Source: Candidatus Scybalocola faecipullorum
GTDB taxonomy: Bacteria > Bacillota > Clostridia > Lachnospirales > Lachnospiraceae
Reading direction: 5' to 3'
DNA length: 64,000 nt
Assembly: GCA_018716485.1 (NCBI GenBank)
Contig: DVJY01000054.1
Coordinates: 27,815 to 91,814, forward strand
The notes under the pieces were generated by a model that worked only from the letters and a program-made list of their open reading frames with translations, had not been told where the DNA came from and searched no databases. A program made the translations under genes and the position numbers. Each line of letters opens with the position of its first letter. The first letter of the stretch is position 1. This document shows positions 9,284 to 18,499 of the stretch, piece by piece.

Positions 9284-10380
9284 GTTTTGAACAATTACTG
9301 GAGGCATCATTGAAAACTATAAGAACAGGAGAAGTCGTTGAAGGCACCGTGATCGATGTTAAAGAAGATGAGATCATCTTAAATATAGGCTACAAAGCGG
9401 ACGGAATCATTTCAAGAAATGAATATTCCAATACACCGAACCTTGATTTAAGAACAGTTGTCAATGTCGGTGATACGATGCAGGCAAAGGTACTCAAAGT
9501 CAATGACGGCGAAGGTCAGGTGCTCCTGACATATAAGCGTCTTCTTGCAGAAAGAGGCAATAAGCGTCTTGAAGAAGCCTACGAAAATAAAGAAGTACTG
9601 ACAGCAAAGGTTGACAAAGTATTAGACGGCGGTTTAAGTGTTGTGATCGATGAAGCAAGAGTCTTTATCCCGGCAAGTCTTGTATCTGATACTTATGAAA
9701 AAAATCTTGGCAAATACGCCGATCAGGAAATTTCTTTTGTTATTACCGAGTTTAATCCAAGAAAGAGAAGAATTATCGGTGACAGAAAGCAGCTGCTCCT
9801 TGCTGAAAAAGCAAAGAAACAGGCTGAATTGTTTGCAAGGATTGAACCGGGCATGATTGTGGAAGGTAAAGTGAAGAATGTCACAGATTTCGGCGCATTC
9901 ATTGATCTTGGCGGCGCAGACGGACTGCTTCATATTTCCGAGATGTCATGGGGTCGTGTTGAGAATCCGAAGAAAGTATTAAAAGTCGGTGATATGATTA
10001 AAGTCCTTATCAAAGATATTCAGGGCGAAAAGATTGCGCTCAGCCTTAAATTCGAGGATCAGAATCCGTGGCTGACAGCATCTGAAAAATATGCGATCGG
10101 CAACGTTGTCAGCGGACATGTAGCGAGAATGACAGACTTTGGTGCGTTTGTAGAACTTGAACCGGGCGTTGATGCACTGCTTCATGTATCTCAGATTTCC
10201 AAAGAACATGTAGACAAACCTGCAGATGTATTAAAGATCGGTCAGGATATTACAGCAAAAGTTGTAGATTTCAATGGCGAAGAAAAGAAAATCAGCCTGA
10301 GCATCAAAGCACTTGATGCGGATAAAGCGGAAGAAAGCGAGCAGGCACCGGAAGAAAATTCCGCAGAAGTGACAGAATAA
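9271..10380 (+). CDS. rpsA: Ribosomal protein S1-like protein with four S1 domains
   Basis: This 369-residue RNA-binding protein has four S1 repeats at roughly 18-87, 103-170, 188-256 and 275-342. The last two carry clear VKNVTDFGAFIDLGG-type strands. The C-terminus is acidic (AEESEQAPEENSAEVTE). S1 helps the 30S subunit bind mRNA. In Firmicutes such short S1-like proteins may be less essential than in E. coli. GAGGAGG at 9253-9259 supports ATG 9271, although ATG 9280 is also possible. It is translationally coupled to ispH and ends before a strong terminator. Confidence 0.9.
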   Translation: MSEMSFEQLLEASLKTIRTGEVVEGTVIDVKEDEIILNIGYKADGIISRNEYSNTPNLDLRTVVNVGDTMQAKVLKVNDGEGQVLLTYKRLLAERGNKRLEEAYENKEVLTAKVDKVLDGGLSVVIDEARVFIPASLVSDTYEKNLGKYADQEISFVITEFNPRKRRIIGDRKQLLLAEKAKKQAELFARIEPGMIVEGKVKNVTDFGAFIDLGGADGLLHISEMSWGRVENPKKVLKVGDMIKVLIKDIQGEKIALSLKFEDQNPWLTASEKYAIGNVVSGHVARMTDFGAFVELEPGVDALLHVSQISKEHVDKPADVLKIGQDITAKVVDFNGEEKKISLSIKALDADKAEESEQAPEENSAEVTE

Positions 10381-10415
10381 TTGGCAGCTGCCAGATTTTG
10401 TGATAAAGCTGGTCG

Positions 10416-10453
10416 GGACTGTTGTTCATCGAACAGCAGTCCTTCTTTTTTTG
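10416..10453 (+). terminator. Rho-independent terminator after rpsA
   Basis: GGACTG-T-TGTTC pairs with GAACA-G-CAGTCC across an ATC loop, giving a 12-bp stem with one wobble. It is followed by TTCTTTTTTT. The T run also sits just before the ribosome site of the next gene. Confidence 0.85.
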
Positions 10454-10464
10454 GAGGATGTTGC

Positions 10465-11289
10465 ATGAATATATTTAACAGCATACGCATGCGCAGTTAT
10501 CTCGAGCATTTGGTTGTCGGCGTAGCCGTATTTTTTGTTGGCGCAGGTATACTATACGGGATTATCGAAGAGATGGTCACCAGTTATCTGCCTGAAAGCA
10601 GATATGCCTATATATGCGGTATTATTGCCAGCGGCGCAATGGTTTTATGCGGTATTGTGTTTATTTTTCGGGCTTTTTATATGGATAAGAAAATCTTTGT
10701 CCATTTAAATACAGAAGAAAGACAGCTTTTCTTTAAAGAACTGAATGATGCAACGACGATGATTTTCGGGCACAGGCTGATTATCACTCAGCATTTTATA
10801 TTAATTTACGCCCGGAAATTTAAATCCTTTATCCATCTTTGGAAGCTGGATGATCTGACGGCGTGTTATGGAAAGGCGATCTATTCTGAAGGTGTTCAGA
10901 AGCCGGATGGATACCGGCTCGTCATCAGTGACGAACGTTTCGAGCCGATGGTCTGTATGATCAAAGGGGAGGCCGCGCTGGTGATGGATGAAGCCTACAG
11001 AGCAATCATAAGTCTTGCGCCGTGGGTATTTACAGATAATTTTGAGGAATTTATGAATGCCTATACGCGCAGAGCGCGAAAAAAAGCATTTGCAAAAGAG
11101 ATCGAACACCGGAAGGCAGCGATGCATCAGACGGAAGTCAGTGATGATACGCTGCCGATGGATGTGATTACTGCTGCGGATATTATTAAAGCTTTCAATG
11201 AGGCCCAGAAGAAAAAGCCGAAGCCAAAAGTCGATCCGAAATCTATTTTGCAAAAACATTTACAAGACTCCGGACATAATCAGAAATAA
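10465..11289 (+). CDS. Hypothetical two-pass membrane protein
   Basis: I do not recognise this 274-residue protein. Two hydrophobic segments lie at about residues 15-37 and 48-72, followed by a roughly 200-residue soluble part. That part includes a PH-like or YcxB-like strand pattern (HRLIITQHFILIYARKFKSF) and a lysine-rich tail. The ATG at 10465 follows GGAGG. The frame is open further upstream, but that stretch is the rpsA terminator. The 3' end overlaps the convergent exonuclease gene by 47 bases. The likely topology is a membrane anchor with a cytoplasmic C-terminal domain. Confidence 0.7.
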   Translation: MNIFNSIRMRSYLEHLVVGVAVFFVGAGILYGIIEEMVTSYLPESRYAYICGIIASGAMVLCGIVFIFRAFYMDKKIFVHLNTEERQLFFKELNDATTMIFGHRLIITQHFILIYARKFKSFIHLWKLDDLTACYGKAIYSEGVQKPDGYRLVISDERFEPMVCMIKGEAALVMDEAYRAIISLAPWVFTDNFEEFMNAYTRRARKKAFAKEIEHRKAAMHQTEVSDDTLPMDVITAADIIKAFNEAQKKKPKPKVDPKSILQKHLQDSGHNQK

Positions 11290-12301
11290 GTCCGGGAGAT
11301 TCTTCCAACCGGCTGGCGCAAAACCACAGCTCCCGGCTGGTACTGTCTTGTTTAAATACTGGTGTGATGACCGGATCGGATTCCGGCAGAAAGAAATCCG
11401 TCTTTTTTGTGTAGCAGTTGTGACGGGTTGCTTTTTGCCGGAATTTTTTATCTACAAATGCGGCGACACTTTTATGTATAGCCTCATCCTCTAAAGGAAG
11501 GTATTCATAGTCTTTGTAATTTTCATAAAAATATTTCAGTTGTCCGTCAAATCCGTGGACAGTGAGAATGGCTGTATCTTTATCCAGCTGCAGCGACGCA
11601 ATGGTCCGACCGGCAGTGACGGCAACAGGGACGGGGGAAGGCAGATACAGCGTTAGACACAGATCCGCGCCGCTGCGCAGGGGCTGTCCGAACGTGTAAT
11701 TGCCGTCAAAAAGATTAAGATAGGAAAGCATCGGCAGCAGGCCGAACATACCTTTGACATCTTCATAATTATGGAGCATTAAAGCATCAAAGGCCTGCCG
11801 GTTTTTTGTCTGTATGTAGTCGGTATAAACTTGGATCAGTTCACCGCCGCTGTATGTATCTTTGCGGTCAAGACCGAGAAAATCTTCCACGGATTTTTGC
11901 TTCATACTGGTCATTCCGAAAAATTTTTTGTAATGGCGCAGACGGCTGTATAAATCCAGATGCTCCACATGAGCCAAAGGGTCGTCCATGTGATGCCGGG
12001 AGGCCTTTTTGCGGATATACGGAAAGTCAAATGTGGCGCCGTTAAAGGAAATACAGTAATCTGACCGGGAAGCCGTCCGGGCGAAAGCTTCCAAAAGCAG
12101 CCGTTCTCCGGCGTCGGTTTTAGTTTCGTCAAACCACTGTATGATCTGCCAGACGCCGTCCTGAATAAAACTGCATCCGATCATATACAGATGGGAGGAA
12201 TCCGGGGGAAATCCGGTCGTTTCAATATCAAAAAATAAAGTGCCCTCAGGCAGCGCCGCGGATGTGATGTCCTTCGGCAGAGAAGAACGGGCAGTTATCA
12301 T
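11243..12301 (-). CDS. RNase H-like 3'-5' exonuclease family protein (YprB-like)
   Basis: The protein is about 352 residues and belongs to the DEDD exonuclease-like family. The first acidic motif is LFFDIETTGF, the second is the YCISFNGATFDFPYIRKK stretch, and a later one is HNYEDVKGM. YprB-type proteins consist of this ribonuclease-H-like domain plus a C-terminal extension. Their substrate is not well defined. AGGTGA six bases upstream on the - strand supports the ATG at 12301 rather than the longer frame from 12340. It is the only substantial - strand gene in this part and is convergent with the membrane protein gene. Confidence 0.82.
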   Translation of the reverse strand: MITARSSLPKDITSAALPEGTLFFDIETTGFPPDSSHLYMIGCSFIQDGVWQIIQWFDETKTDAGERLLLEAFARTASRSDYCISFNGATFDFPYIRKKASRHHMDDPLAHVEHLDLYSRLRHYKKFFGMTSMKQKSVEDFLGLDRKDTYSGGELIQVYTDYIQTKNRQAFDALMLHNYEDVKGMFGLLPMLSYLNLFDGNYTFGQPLRSGADLCLTLYLPSPVPVAVTAGRTIASLQLDKDTAILTVHGFDGQLKYFYENYKDYEYLPLEDEAIHKSVAAFVDKKFRQKATRHNCYTKKTDFFLPESDPVITPVFKQDSTSRELWFCASRLEESPGLISDYVRSLVNVFAK

Positions 12302-12342
12302 TTTAAAATCACCTGTACTTTCGTAAAAAAATAGGTACATGT

Positions 12343-12371
12343 ATTATAACTGCTTTTAGCTGCAAGGTAAA
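12343..12371 (-). promoter_or_regulatory. Promoter for the YprB-like gene
   Basis: On the - strand, TATAAT (12343-12348) is preceded at 17 bases by TTTACC (12366-12371). It is back-to-back with the ruvA promoter. Confidence 0.5.
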
Positions 12372-12379
12372 GTTATTCC

Positions 12380-12408
12380 TTGAATTTCAAAATACCATCA
12401 TGTATAAT
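12380..12408 (+). promoter_or_regulatory. Promoter for ruvAB
   Basis: TTGAAT (12380-12385) and TATAAT (12403-12408) are spaced by 17 bases, just before ruvA. Confidence 0.7.
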
Positions 12409-12440
12409 AGAACTGATGTTTGTTAATAAGGAGAATTCAG

Positions 12441-13049
12441 ATGATTTCATATATCAAAGGTGAACTGGCACATATCGGTGAGGATTATATTATTGTGGAG
12501 AACGGCAATATCGGCTATGAGATCCGTGTTCCGGCCACTGTATTGGATGAGATGTCTTATGTGGGCGCTCAGGTGAAAGTTTATACATATATGTATGTCA
12601 GGGAAGACGTGCTGGCGCTGTATGGTTTTTTGACAAGAGATGATCTTTCGGTGTTTAAACAGCTGATTACGGTCAGCGGAATCGGCCCGAAGGGGGCGCT
12701 GGGAATTTTGTCGACGATCGCAGCCGATGATCTGAGATTTGCAGTGCTGGCCGGAGATATCCGGACCATCTCCAAGGCGCCGGGCATTGGAAAGAAGACG
12801 GCGCAGAAGCTGATTATTGAATTAAAGGACAAGATGAGTCTGGAAGATGCCTTTGAATCCAAAATTTCTGAAAACCATGGAGAAAATACGGGGGTCCCTG
12901 ACAGCAGAAATGATGCTGTGCTGGCACTGACAGCGCTGGGCTACGGCCAGGCAGAAGCGATGAAAGCGGTAAAGATGTGTCCTGTCAATGATGATATGAC
13001 GACAGATGAGATATTGAAGCTGGCATTGAAAAAGCTGATGACATTTTAA
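12441..13049 (+). CDS. ruvA: Holliday junction branch migration protein RuvA
   Basis: The 202-residue subunit binds four-way DNA junctions and recruits RuvB. It has an OB-fold N-terminus ([20 protein letters not shown]), two helix-hairpin-helix motifs ([16 protein letters not shown] and [16 protein letters not shown]) and a flexible link to the RuvB-binding domain III. AAGGAG supports the ATG at 12441 over the longer frame from 12420. It lies 26 bases before ruvB. Confidence 0.96.
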   Translation: MISYIKGELAHIGEDYIIVENGNIGYEIRVPATVLDEMSYVGAQVKVYTYMYVREDVLALYGFLTRDDLSVFKQLITVSGIGPKGALGILSTIAADDLRFAVLAGDIRTISKAPGIGKKTAQKLIIELKDKMSLEDAFESKISENHGENTGVPDSRNDAVLALTALGYGQAEAMKAVKMCPVNDDMTTDEILKLALKKLMTF

Positions 13050-13075
13050 GGACACAAATATTTTGGAGGCTGAAC

Positions 13076-14077
13076 ATGAATAAAAGAGTGATAACAACAG
13101 AGCTTATGGAAGAAGATATAGGCATAGAGAATCATCTGCGCCCTAAACTGTTAGAAGATTATATCGGACAGACAGGCATAAAAGATAAGCTGAAAGTTTA
13201 TATTCAGGCCGCAAAGCAGCGGGAAGAGCCGTTGGATCATGTGCTTTTTTACGGGCCGCCGGGGCTGGGAAAGACAACGTTGGCCATGATCATTGCCAAT
13301 GAGATGAATGTCCATCTTAAAATCACCAGCGGGCCGGCGATTGAAAAGCCCGGAGAGATCGCGGCTGTTTTAAACAGCCTTTCTGAAGGCGATGTGCTGT
13401 TTATTGATGAGATCCATCGTATGAACCGTCAGGTGGAAGAAGTTTTGTATCCGGCGATGGAAGATTTTGCCATTGACATTATGATCGGCAAGGGTGCCAC
13501 GGCACGGTCTGTCCGTCTTGATCTTCCAAGATTTACGCTTGTAGGGGCGACGACGAGAGCAGGCATGCTTTCAGCACCGCTGCGTGATCGATTCGGTGTT
13601 GTCAGCAGGCTGGAATTTTATAAGCCGGAGGAATTGTGCCAGATTATACGGCGGTCGGCCAAGGTGCTGGGAGTTAAGATCGATGAGGCGGGCGCCATGG
13701 AACTGGCAAGACGTTCCAGAGGAACGCCGAGGCTGGCGAACCGGCTTTTAAAACGAGTCAGAGATTTTGCCCAAGTACGGTTTCACGGGGATATTACAAA
13801 AGAGGCGGCGGATTATGCGCTGGATCTTCTGGAAGTGGATAAATTCGGTCTCGATCATATCGACAGAAGGGTGCTGCTGACGATGATCGATCAGTTTGAC
13901 GGCGGACCGGTAGGTCTGGACACGCTGGCAGCAGCTATCGGTGAAGACGCAGCCACATTGGAAGACGTTTATGAGCCTTATTTGCTGCAGAACGGACTGA
14001 TTGCCAGAACGCCCCGGGGCAGAATGGCTACCGCCGCAGCCTATGAACATTTTCACAGGCATAAATCTGAAAAATAA
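13076..14077 (+). CDS. ruvB: Holliday junction branch migration helicase RuvB
   Basis: This 333-residue AAA+ motor has Walker [12 protein letters not shown], Walker [10 protein letters not shown], sensor 1 GATTRAG and the arginine-finger region [10 protein letters not shown]-terminal winged helix ends with the conserved [10 protein letters not shown]. It pumps DNA through the RuvA-junction complex during recombinational repair. A GGAGG site precedes the ATG, and the gene forms an operon with ruvA. Confidence 0.97.
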   Translation: MNKRVITTELMEEDIGIENHLRPKLLEDYIGQTGIKDKLKVYIQAAKQREEPLDHVLFYGPPGLGKTTLAMIIANEMNVHLKITSGPAIEKPGEIAAVLNSLSEGDVLFIDEIHRMNRQVEEVLYPAMEDFAIDIMIGKGATARSVRLDLPRFTLVGATTRAGMLSAPLRDRFGVVSRLEFYKPEELCQIIRRSAKVLGVKIDEAGAMELARRSRGTPRLANRLLKRVRDFAQVRFHGDITKEAADYALDLLEVDKFGLDHIDRRVLLTMIDQFDGGPVGLDTLAAAIGEDAATLEDVYEPYLLQNGLIARTPRGRMATAAAYEHFHRHKSEK

Positions 14078-14085
14078 AAAACGCC

Positions 14086-14114
14086 TTGTGCTTTCTGAAA
14101 CTATCGTTTATAAT
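14086..14114 (+). promoter_or_regulatory. Promoter for zapA
   Basis: TTGTGC (14086-14091) and TATAAT (14109-14114) are separated by 17 bases. Confidence 0.65.
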
Positions 14115-14154
14115 AATGGTTATCGAAAGAACGTATGATGGGAGGATGGCAGGC

Positions 14155-14568
14155 ATGTCATTAAAAACAGATATACAAGTTTTAATCGGCGGCAAGGTCT
14201 ATACATTGAGCGGTTATGAGAGCGAGGAATATCTTCAGAAGATTGCGCTTTATATAAATAATAAGATGGAAGAGATGAACGAGGCACCAAACTATAAGCG
14301 GCTGAACAGCGATATGCAGAAGATTCTTCTGGAGATGAATATGGCTGATGATTTTTATAAGGCAAAACATCAGATTGAAGTATTGGAGGCGGATATCGAG
14401 GATAAGGATAAGATTGAATATGACTTAAAGCATGAATTGATCGCGTCACAAATCCGCCTTGAGGATGCAAATAAAGAAATCGAGCGCCTTAAAAATGAAA
14501 ATAATGAACTTCAGAAGCAAATTGTGAAGCTTGAGGCAAAGACAGCGGCAGGCGGCCGCAGATCATAA
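14155..14568 (+). CDS. zapA: Cell division protein ZapA
   Basis: The 137-residue protein has the ZapA N-terminal domain (TDIQVLIGGKVYTLSGYESEE), followed by a long coiled coil from about residue 45 to 130. ZapA bundles FtsZ protofilaments at the division site. GGGAGG at 14140-14145 is adjacent to an in-frame ATG at 14146 but correctly spaced for ATG 14155, which I chose. It has its own promoter and terminator. A cell-wall gene pair (FtsW/RodA and PBP) lies about 2.5 kb downstream. Confidence 0.9.
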   Translation: MSLKTDIQVLIGGKVYTLSGYESEEYLQKIALYINNKMEEMNEAPNYKRLNSDMQKILLEMNMADDFYKAKHQIEVLEADIEDKDKIEYDLKHELIASQIRLEDANKEIERLKNENNELQKQIVKLEAKTAAGGRRS

Positions 14569-14577
14569 TGGGGGTGG

Positions 14578-14609
14578 AAAGTGCTGTACATAGGTCACAG
14601 CACTTTTTT
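14578..14609 (+). terminator. Rho-independent terminator after zapA
   Basis: GTGCTGT and ACAGCAC, extended by AAA/TTT, form the stem around a nine-base loop, followed by a T run. Confidence 0.85.
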
Positions 14610-14655
14610 GTATGAAAAGCCCGGCAGGTCCGGCATGCCTGCACTGAGCGGATAT

Positions 14656-14684
14656 TTGACGGACAGATATTTGAAGAGTATATT
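14656..14684 (+). promoter_or_regulatory. Promoter for the U32 peptidase operon
   Basis: TTGACG (14656-14661) and TATATT (14679-14684) have the ideal 17-base spacing. Confidence 0.7.
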
Positions 14685-14718
14685 TTTAATGAATACAGGA
14701 TAAATACAGGAGATGATT

Positions 14719-17142
14719 ATGAGAAAGGTTGAGATACTTGCACCTGCAGGATCCTATGATACAATGAAGGCTGCGCTTAATTCAGGCGCGGATGCTGTAT
14801 ATTTGGGCGGACAAATTTTTGGCGCCAGAGCCTATGCAGATAATCTGAGTCAGAGCGAACTGATCGATGCTATCCGGGAAGTCCATATCCATGGGAAAAA
14901 GCTGTATCTTACAGTAAATACCCTGCTGAAAGAAGATGAGTTGTCCAAAGCATTGGAAAATTATCTTGTGCCGTTGTATGAAGCAGGTCTGGATGCTGTG
15001 ATTGTTCAGGACTTTGGGGTACTGTCATGGATCAGTAAAAATCTTAGAGATATGGATATTCATGCAAGTACACAGATGAATGTAACGGGGCCTGCGTTTG
15101 CGGCATGGCTCGGTCAGTTCGGTGTGACGCGGATAGTTCCCGCAAGAGAATTATCTATTGAAGAAATTCGGGCGGTCAAACAGGCCAGCGGACTGGAAAT
15201 AGAAACTTTTGTTCATGGCGCCCTGTGCTACTGCTATTCAGGCAGGTGCCTGATGAGCAGTATGATCGGAGGAAGAAGCGGCAACAGAGGACGGTGTGCT
15301 CAGACGTGCCGTCTTCCTTACGATCTTATATCCGCAGAACATGGGGCGAAGCGCCTGAATCTTCCGGAAGAAAGGTATTTGCTCAGTCCGAAGGATATTC
15401 AGACATTGGCGCTGATTCCCGAAATGTATGAAGCAGGCATTGATTCTTTCAAAATTGAGGGCCGGATGAAGAAGCCGGAATATACAGCCCTTGTTTCGGC
15501 GATGTACAGAAAATACGTTGATCTGTATGAACGTGTCGGAAAGCAGGACTATGCTGTAGACGCCGGGGATATCCGCGATCTGATGGATTTGTATAACCGG
15601 GGCGGATTCAGCGAAGGATATTACTACAGACATAACGGCCGGGCGATGATGTCTGTACGCAGGCCAAATCACTATGGAACAAAAGCTGCCGTTGTACGCA
15701 GTGTTTCAAAAACAGAAGCGATACTGGAGGCACTTGAACCGTTAAATGAACGTGACGTGCTGGAAACGGAAACGGTATCTGGCGGCAGGCAGCGCTGTGA
15801 GATTACAGTGACATCTCATGTTTCTTCAGGCGGACGTTTTCCGGTCAGGCTGACCGGGACGGCTGTGCGAAAGGGCGATGTGTTTTGCAGAACGAGGAAT
15901 CAAACACTGATAGACAGTATTGATGAGCATTACATCCGGAAGCAAATCAAAGAAAAGATTTATGGTTCTTTAACGATTTCTAAAGATTTGCCTGCTACAA
16001 TGACTGTAAAATATAAAGATTTCCGTACAGATGTCTCAGGTGAAACAGCAGGTGAAGCACTTAATGCGCCGCTGACAGCCGAGGAGGTGCGCAGGCGGAT
16101 GCTAAAAACCGGCGGCACGCCGTTTGTATTTGAAAAACTGGACGTGTGTATTGATGATCATGTTTATATGAGCGTCAAAGATTTAAATCAGCTGCGAAGG
16201 GATGCCATTGACACATTGACTGAAACGGTGTATAAGTCATATGAAAGAAAATATTCAGGCCGGACAGACAGTACATCACAGGTCCTGTACCGGAAGCCGG
16301 GGGAGCAAAGGAAGCTTGCGGTGCAGATCGGACGCATGGAACAGATTGTGCCGGCGGTTCAGGCGCCGAATGTGGATACAATTTATGTGGAAATCGGGGA
16401 CTTTGAAAGCCTTGGAGGACAGGAGCGCCGCCAGCTTGTGCAGGAACTGCATAGACAGCGGAAGCAGTTTTATATTGCGCTGCCTCATATTTTCCGGCAT
16501 GACATTGAGAAAAAGTGCAGTGACAGTTTTGAACAGGCGCTGCTTTACGGCGCTGACGGAGTCCTTGTGCGAAATATGGAATCGCTGCTTTTTGCGCGAA
16601 AATACGCACCGGCGCTGTCTGTTGTGACAGATTATTCTATATACACAATGAACAGCGAAGCAAAGGCCTTTTTGAAGGCAGCAGGCGCTTCACGGGTGAC
16701 AGTGCCTCTTGAACTGAATGAAAGGGAATTGAGGCAGAGAGGCTGCGCTGCGGACGAGGCAGTGATTTACGGATATATTCCGCTGATGATTTCCGCCCAG
16801 TGTCCGTTAGAGACTGTCGGTATGTGCAGAAAGAACGCACATAAAGTCTCTAATGAGCGGCTTTATTTAAAAGACAGAAAAGGCGCCATGTTTTTATCGG
16901 TATCATGCTGCCGCTATTGTTACTCGATGATTTATAACAGCCGGCCGCTGCAGCTGGCAGATACTCTGGGCGCGCTGGCGGCTCTGGGCATCACTTACGG
17001 ACGTTTGTCGCTGACCAATGAAAGTGCGGCGCAGACAAGAAAGCTTTTGGAAACTATTGGAGAACACTGGCGTTTGGGAGAAGATGCTCCAAATGAACTG
17101 ACAGAATTCACGAAAGGACATTTTAAAAGAGGAGTAGAGTAA
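14719..17142 (+). CDS. U32-family peptidase / RlhA-YhbU-like protein
   Basis: The 807-residue protein begins with the U32 fold (KVEILAPAGSYDTMKAAL, then DAVYLGG). It carries the family signature ETFVHGALCYCYSGRCLMSS followed by GNRGRCAQTCRLPY. A DUF3656-like middle and a second U32-like half (about 520-805) follow, with a C-terminal cluster of cysteines (CPLETVGMC and SCCRYCYSMIY). U32 members include collagenase-like proteins and RNA-modifying enzymes such as RlhA and TrhP that use conserved cysteines. The length and Cys pattern fit an RNA-hydroxylation type, but the substrate is unproven. AGGAG at 14708-14712 favours ATG 14719. Four bases separate it from the next gene. Confidence 0.85.
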   Translation: MRKVEILAPAGSYDTMKAALNSGADAVYLGGQIFGARAYADNLSQSELIDAIREVHIHGKKLYLTVNTLLKEDELSKALENYLVPLYEAGLDAVIVQDFGVLSWISKNLRDMDIHASTQMNVTGPAFAAWLGQFGVTRIVPARELSIEEIRAVKQASGLEIETFVHGALCYCYSGRCLMSSMIGGRSGNRGRCAQTCRLPYDLISAEHGAKRLNLPEERYLLSPKDIQTLALIPEMYEAGIDSFKIEGRMKKPEYTALVSAMYRKYVDLYERVGKQDYAVDAGDIRDLMDLYNRGGFSEGYYYRHNGRAMMSVRRPNHYGTKAAVVRSVSKTEAILEALEPLNERDVLETETVSGGRQRCEITVTSHVSSGGRFPVRLTGTAVRKGDVFCRTRNQTLIDSIDEHYIRKQIKEKIYGSLTISKDLPATMTVKYKDFRTDVSGETAGEALNAPLTAEEVRRRMLKTGGTPFVFEKLDVCIDDHVYMSVKDLNQLRRDAIDTLTETVYKSYERKYSGRTDSTSQVLYRKPGEQRKLAVQIGRMEQIVPAVQAPNVDTIYVEIGDFESLGGQERRQLVQELHRQRKQFYIALPHIFRHDIEKKCSDSFEQALLYGADGVLVRNMESLLFARKYAPALSVVTDYSIYTMNSEAKAFLKAAGASRVTVPLELNERELRQRGCAADEAVIYGYIPLMISAQCPLETVGMCRKNAHKVSNERLYLKDRKGAMFLSVSCCRYCYSMIYNSRPLQLADTLGALAALGITYGRLSLTNESAAQTRKLLETIGEHWRLGEDAPNELTEFTKGHFKRGVE

Positions 17143-17146
17143 AACT

Positions 17147-18499
17147 ATGGTAAATTTACTGACACAGAGTGCCAGATACGTTTTGGCCATCCTAATGGCT
17201 TTGTATGCAATGAAATGCTTTACTGTATTCAGAAAAAAATACGATTATGACCGGGGTTCGGTTTATACGACGCAGAATGTGCTCATGTTTATGATCCATT
17301 TTATCTGCTATCTGTTAATTTATCTGCATACAGAAGACATTGCGGTCATCGTTTTTTATCTGGCTCAAGTCGTGCTTTTTGCAACAACATTAATTGTTTA
17401 CGGTATATTTTACCGGAGAGCGTCAAGACTGCTGATCAATAATATGTGTTTTCTGATGATGATCGGCTTTATGATGCTGACAAGACTTGATGATGCGGAT
17501 TCACCGGCGATCCGGCAGTTTTTTATTGCAGTTGCGGCTGTTGTGATTTCTTTATTTATTCCGGTGATTATTGAAAAAGGCGCGTTTTTAAAAAAGCTTG
17601 GCATTGCATACGGCATACTGGGAGTTTTACTGATTATATCTGTATATATTCCGGGTGTGGGCGTTGAAAGATACGGCGCTACCGGCTGGATCCAGATCGG
17701 ACCGATCGGCCTGCAGCCGTCGGAACTTGCAAAAATTGTTTTTGTCTTTTTTGTGGCGGCCATGCTTTATAATAAGCCCAGCTTTAAAAGAATTGTTGTT
17801 GTGACAGCGTGTGCGGCAGCATTCGTACTGATCCTTGTTGTGTCCAGAGATCTTGGCGCAGCGCTGATTTTCTTTATGGTTTATATCGTTATGCTTTTCA
17901 TTGCTTCGGGAAAAGCGCGGTATGTGGTGCTGGGACTTGCGGGCGCCAGCGCTGCAGCGGCTGTTGCTTACAAATTGTTTACCCATGTGCAGACTCGTGT
18001 CTATGCATGGTTGCATCCATGGGGCGATATGCAGAACCGGACGTATCAGATTTCCCAGTCATTATTTGCCATCGGTACAGGCGGTTGGTTTGGCCTTGGC
18101 CTTTACAATGGTATTCCGGACACAATCCCGGTAGGCGCCAGTGATTTTATTTTTGCGGCTATTGTCGAAGAAATGGGCGCTTTATTTGGGATCTGCCTGC
18201 TTCTTGTATATATCAGCTGCTTTATTATGTTTATCAATATTTCACTGCAGATCACAGATACATTCTATAAGTTGCTTTCCATCGGACTTTCGGTAGCTTA
18301 CGGTGTTCAAGTGATTTTGTGCGTCGGCGGTGTAGTTAAGTTTATTCCTCACACCGGTGTTACACTGCCGCTGATCAGCTACGGCGGAAGTTCAATTCTG
18401 GCGACGATTATTGTGTTTGCAGTCATTCAGGGGTTATATCTGCTTAAACAAAGGGAGGTGTACGGCGTTGAGAAAAAGACGTGGCGATCAGGAAAATAA
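17147..18499 (+). CDS. FtsW/RodA/SpoVE-family peptidoglycan glycosyltransferase
   Basis: The 450-residue SEDS protein has about ten or more hydrophobic segments. It carries the family hallmarks WIQIGPIGLQPSELAKI, SRDLGAALIFFMVY and the C-terminal GVTLPLISYGGSS. SEDS proteins polymerise lipid II glycan strands together with a class B PBP. The next gene encodes such a PBP and overlaps by 32 bases, so the pair is probably a dedicated synthase. Whether it acts in division, elongation or sporulation cannot be told from sequence. GAGGAG precedes the ATG. Confidence 0.93.
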   Translation: MVNLLTQSARYVLAILMALYAMKCFTVFRKKYDYDRGSVYTTQNVLMFMIHFICYLLIYLHTEDIAVIVFYLAQVVLFATTLIVYGIFYRRASRLLINNMCFLMMIGFMMLTRLDDADSPAIRQFFIAVAAVVISLFIPVIIEKGAFLKKLGIAYGILGVLLIISVYIPGVGVERYGATGWIQIGPIGLQPSELAKIVFVFFVAAMLYNKPSFKRIVVVTACAAAFVLILVVSRDLGAALIFFMVYIVMLFIASGKARYVVLGLAGASAAAAVAYKLFTHVQTRVYAWLHPWGDMQNRTYQISQSLFAIGTGGWFGLGLYNGIPDTIPVGASDFIFAAIVEEMGALFGICLLLVYISCFIMFINISLQITDTFYKLLSIGLSVAYGVQVILCVGGVVKFIPHTGVTLPLISYGGSSILATIIVFAVIQGLYLLKQREVYGVEKKTWRSGK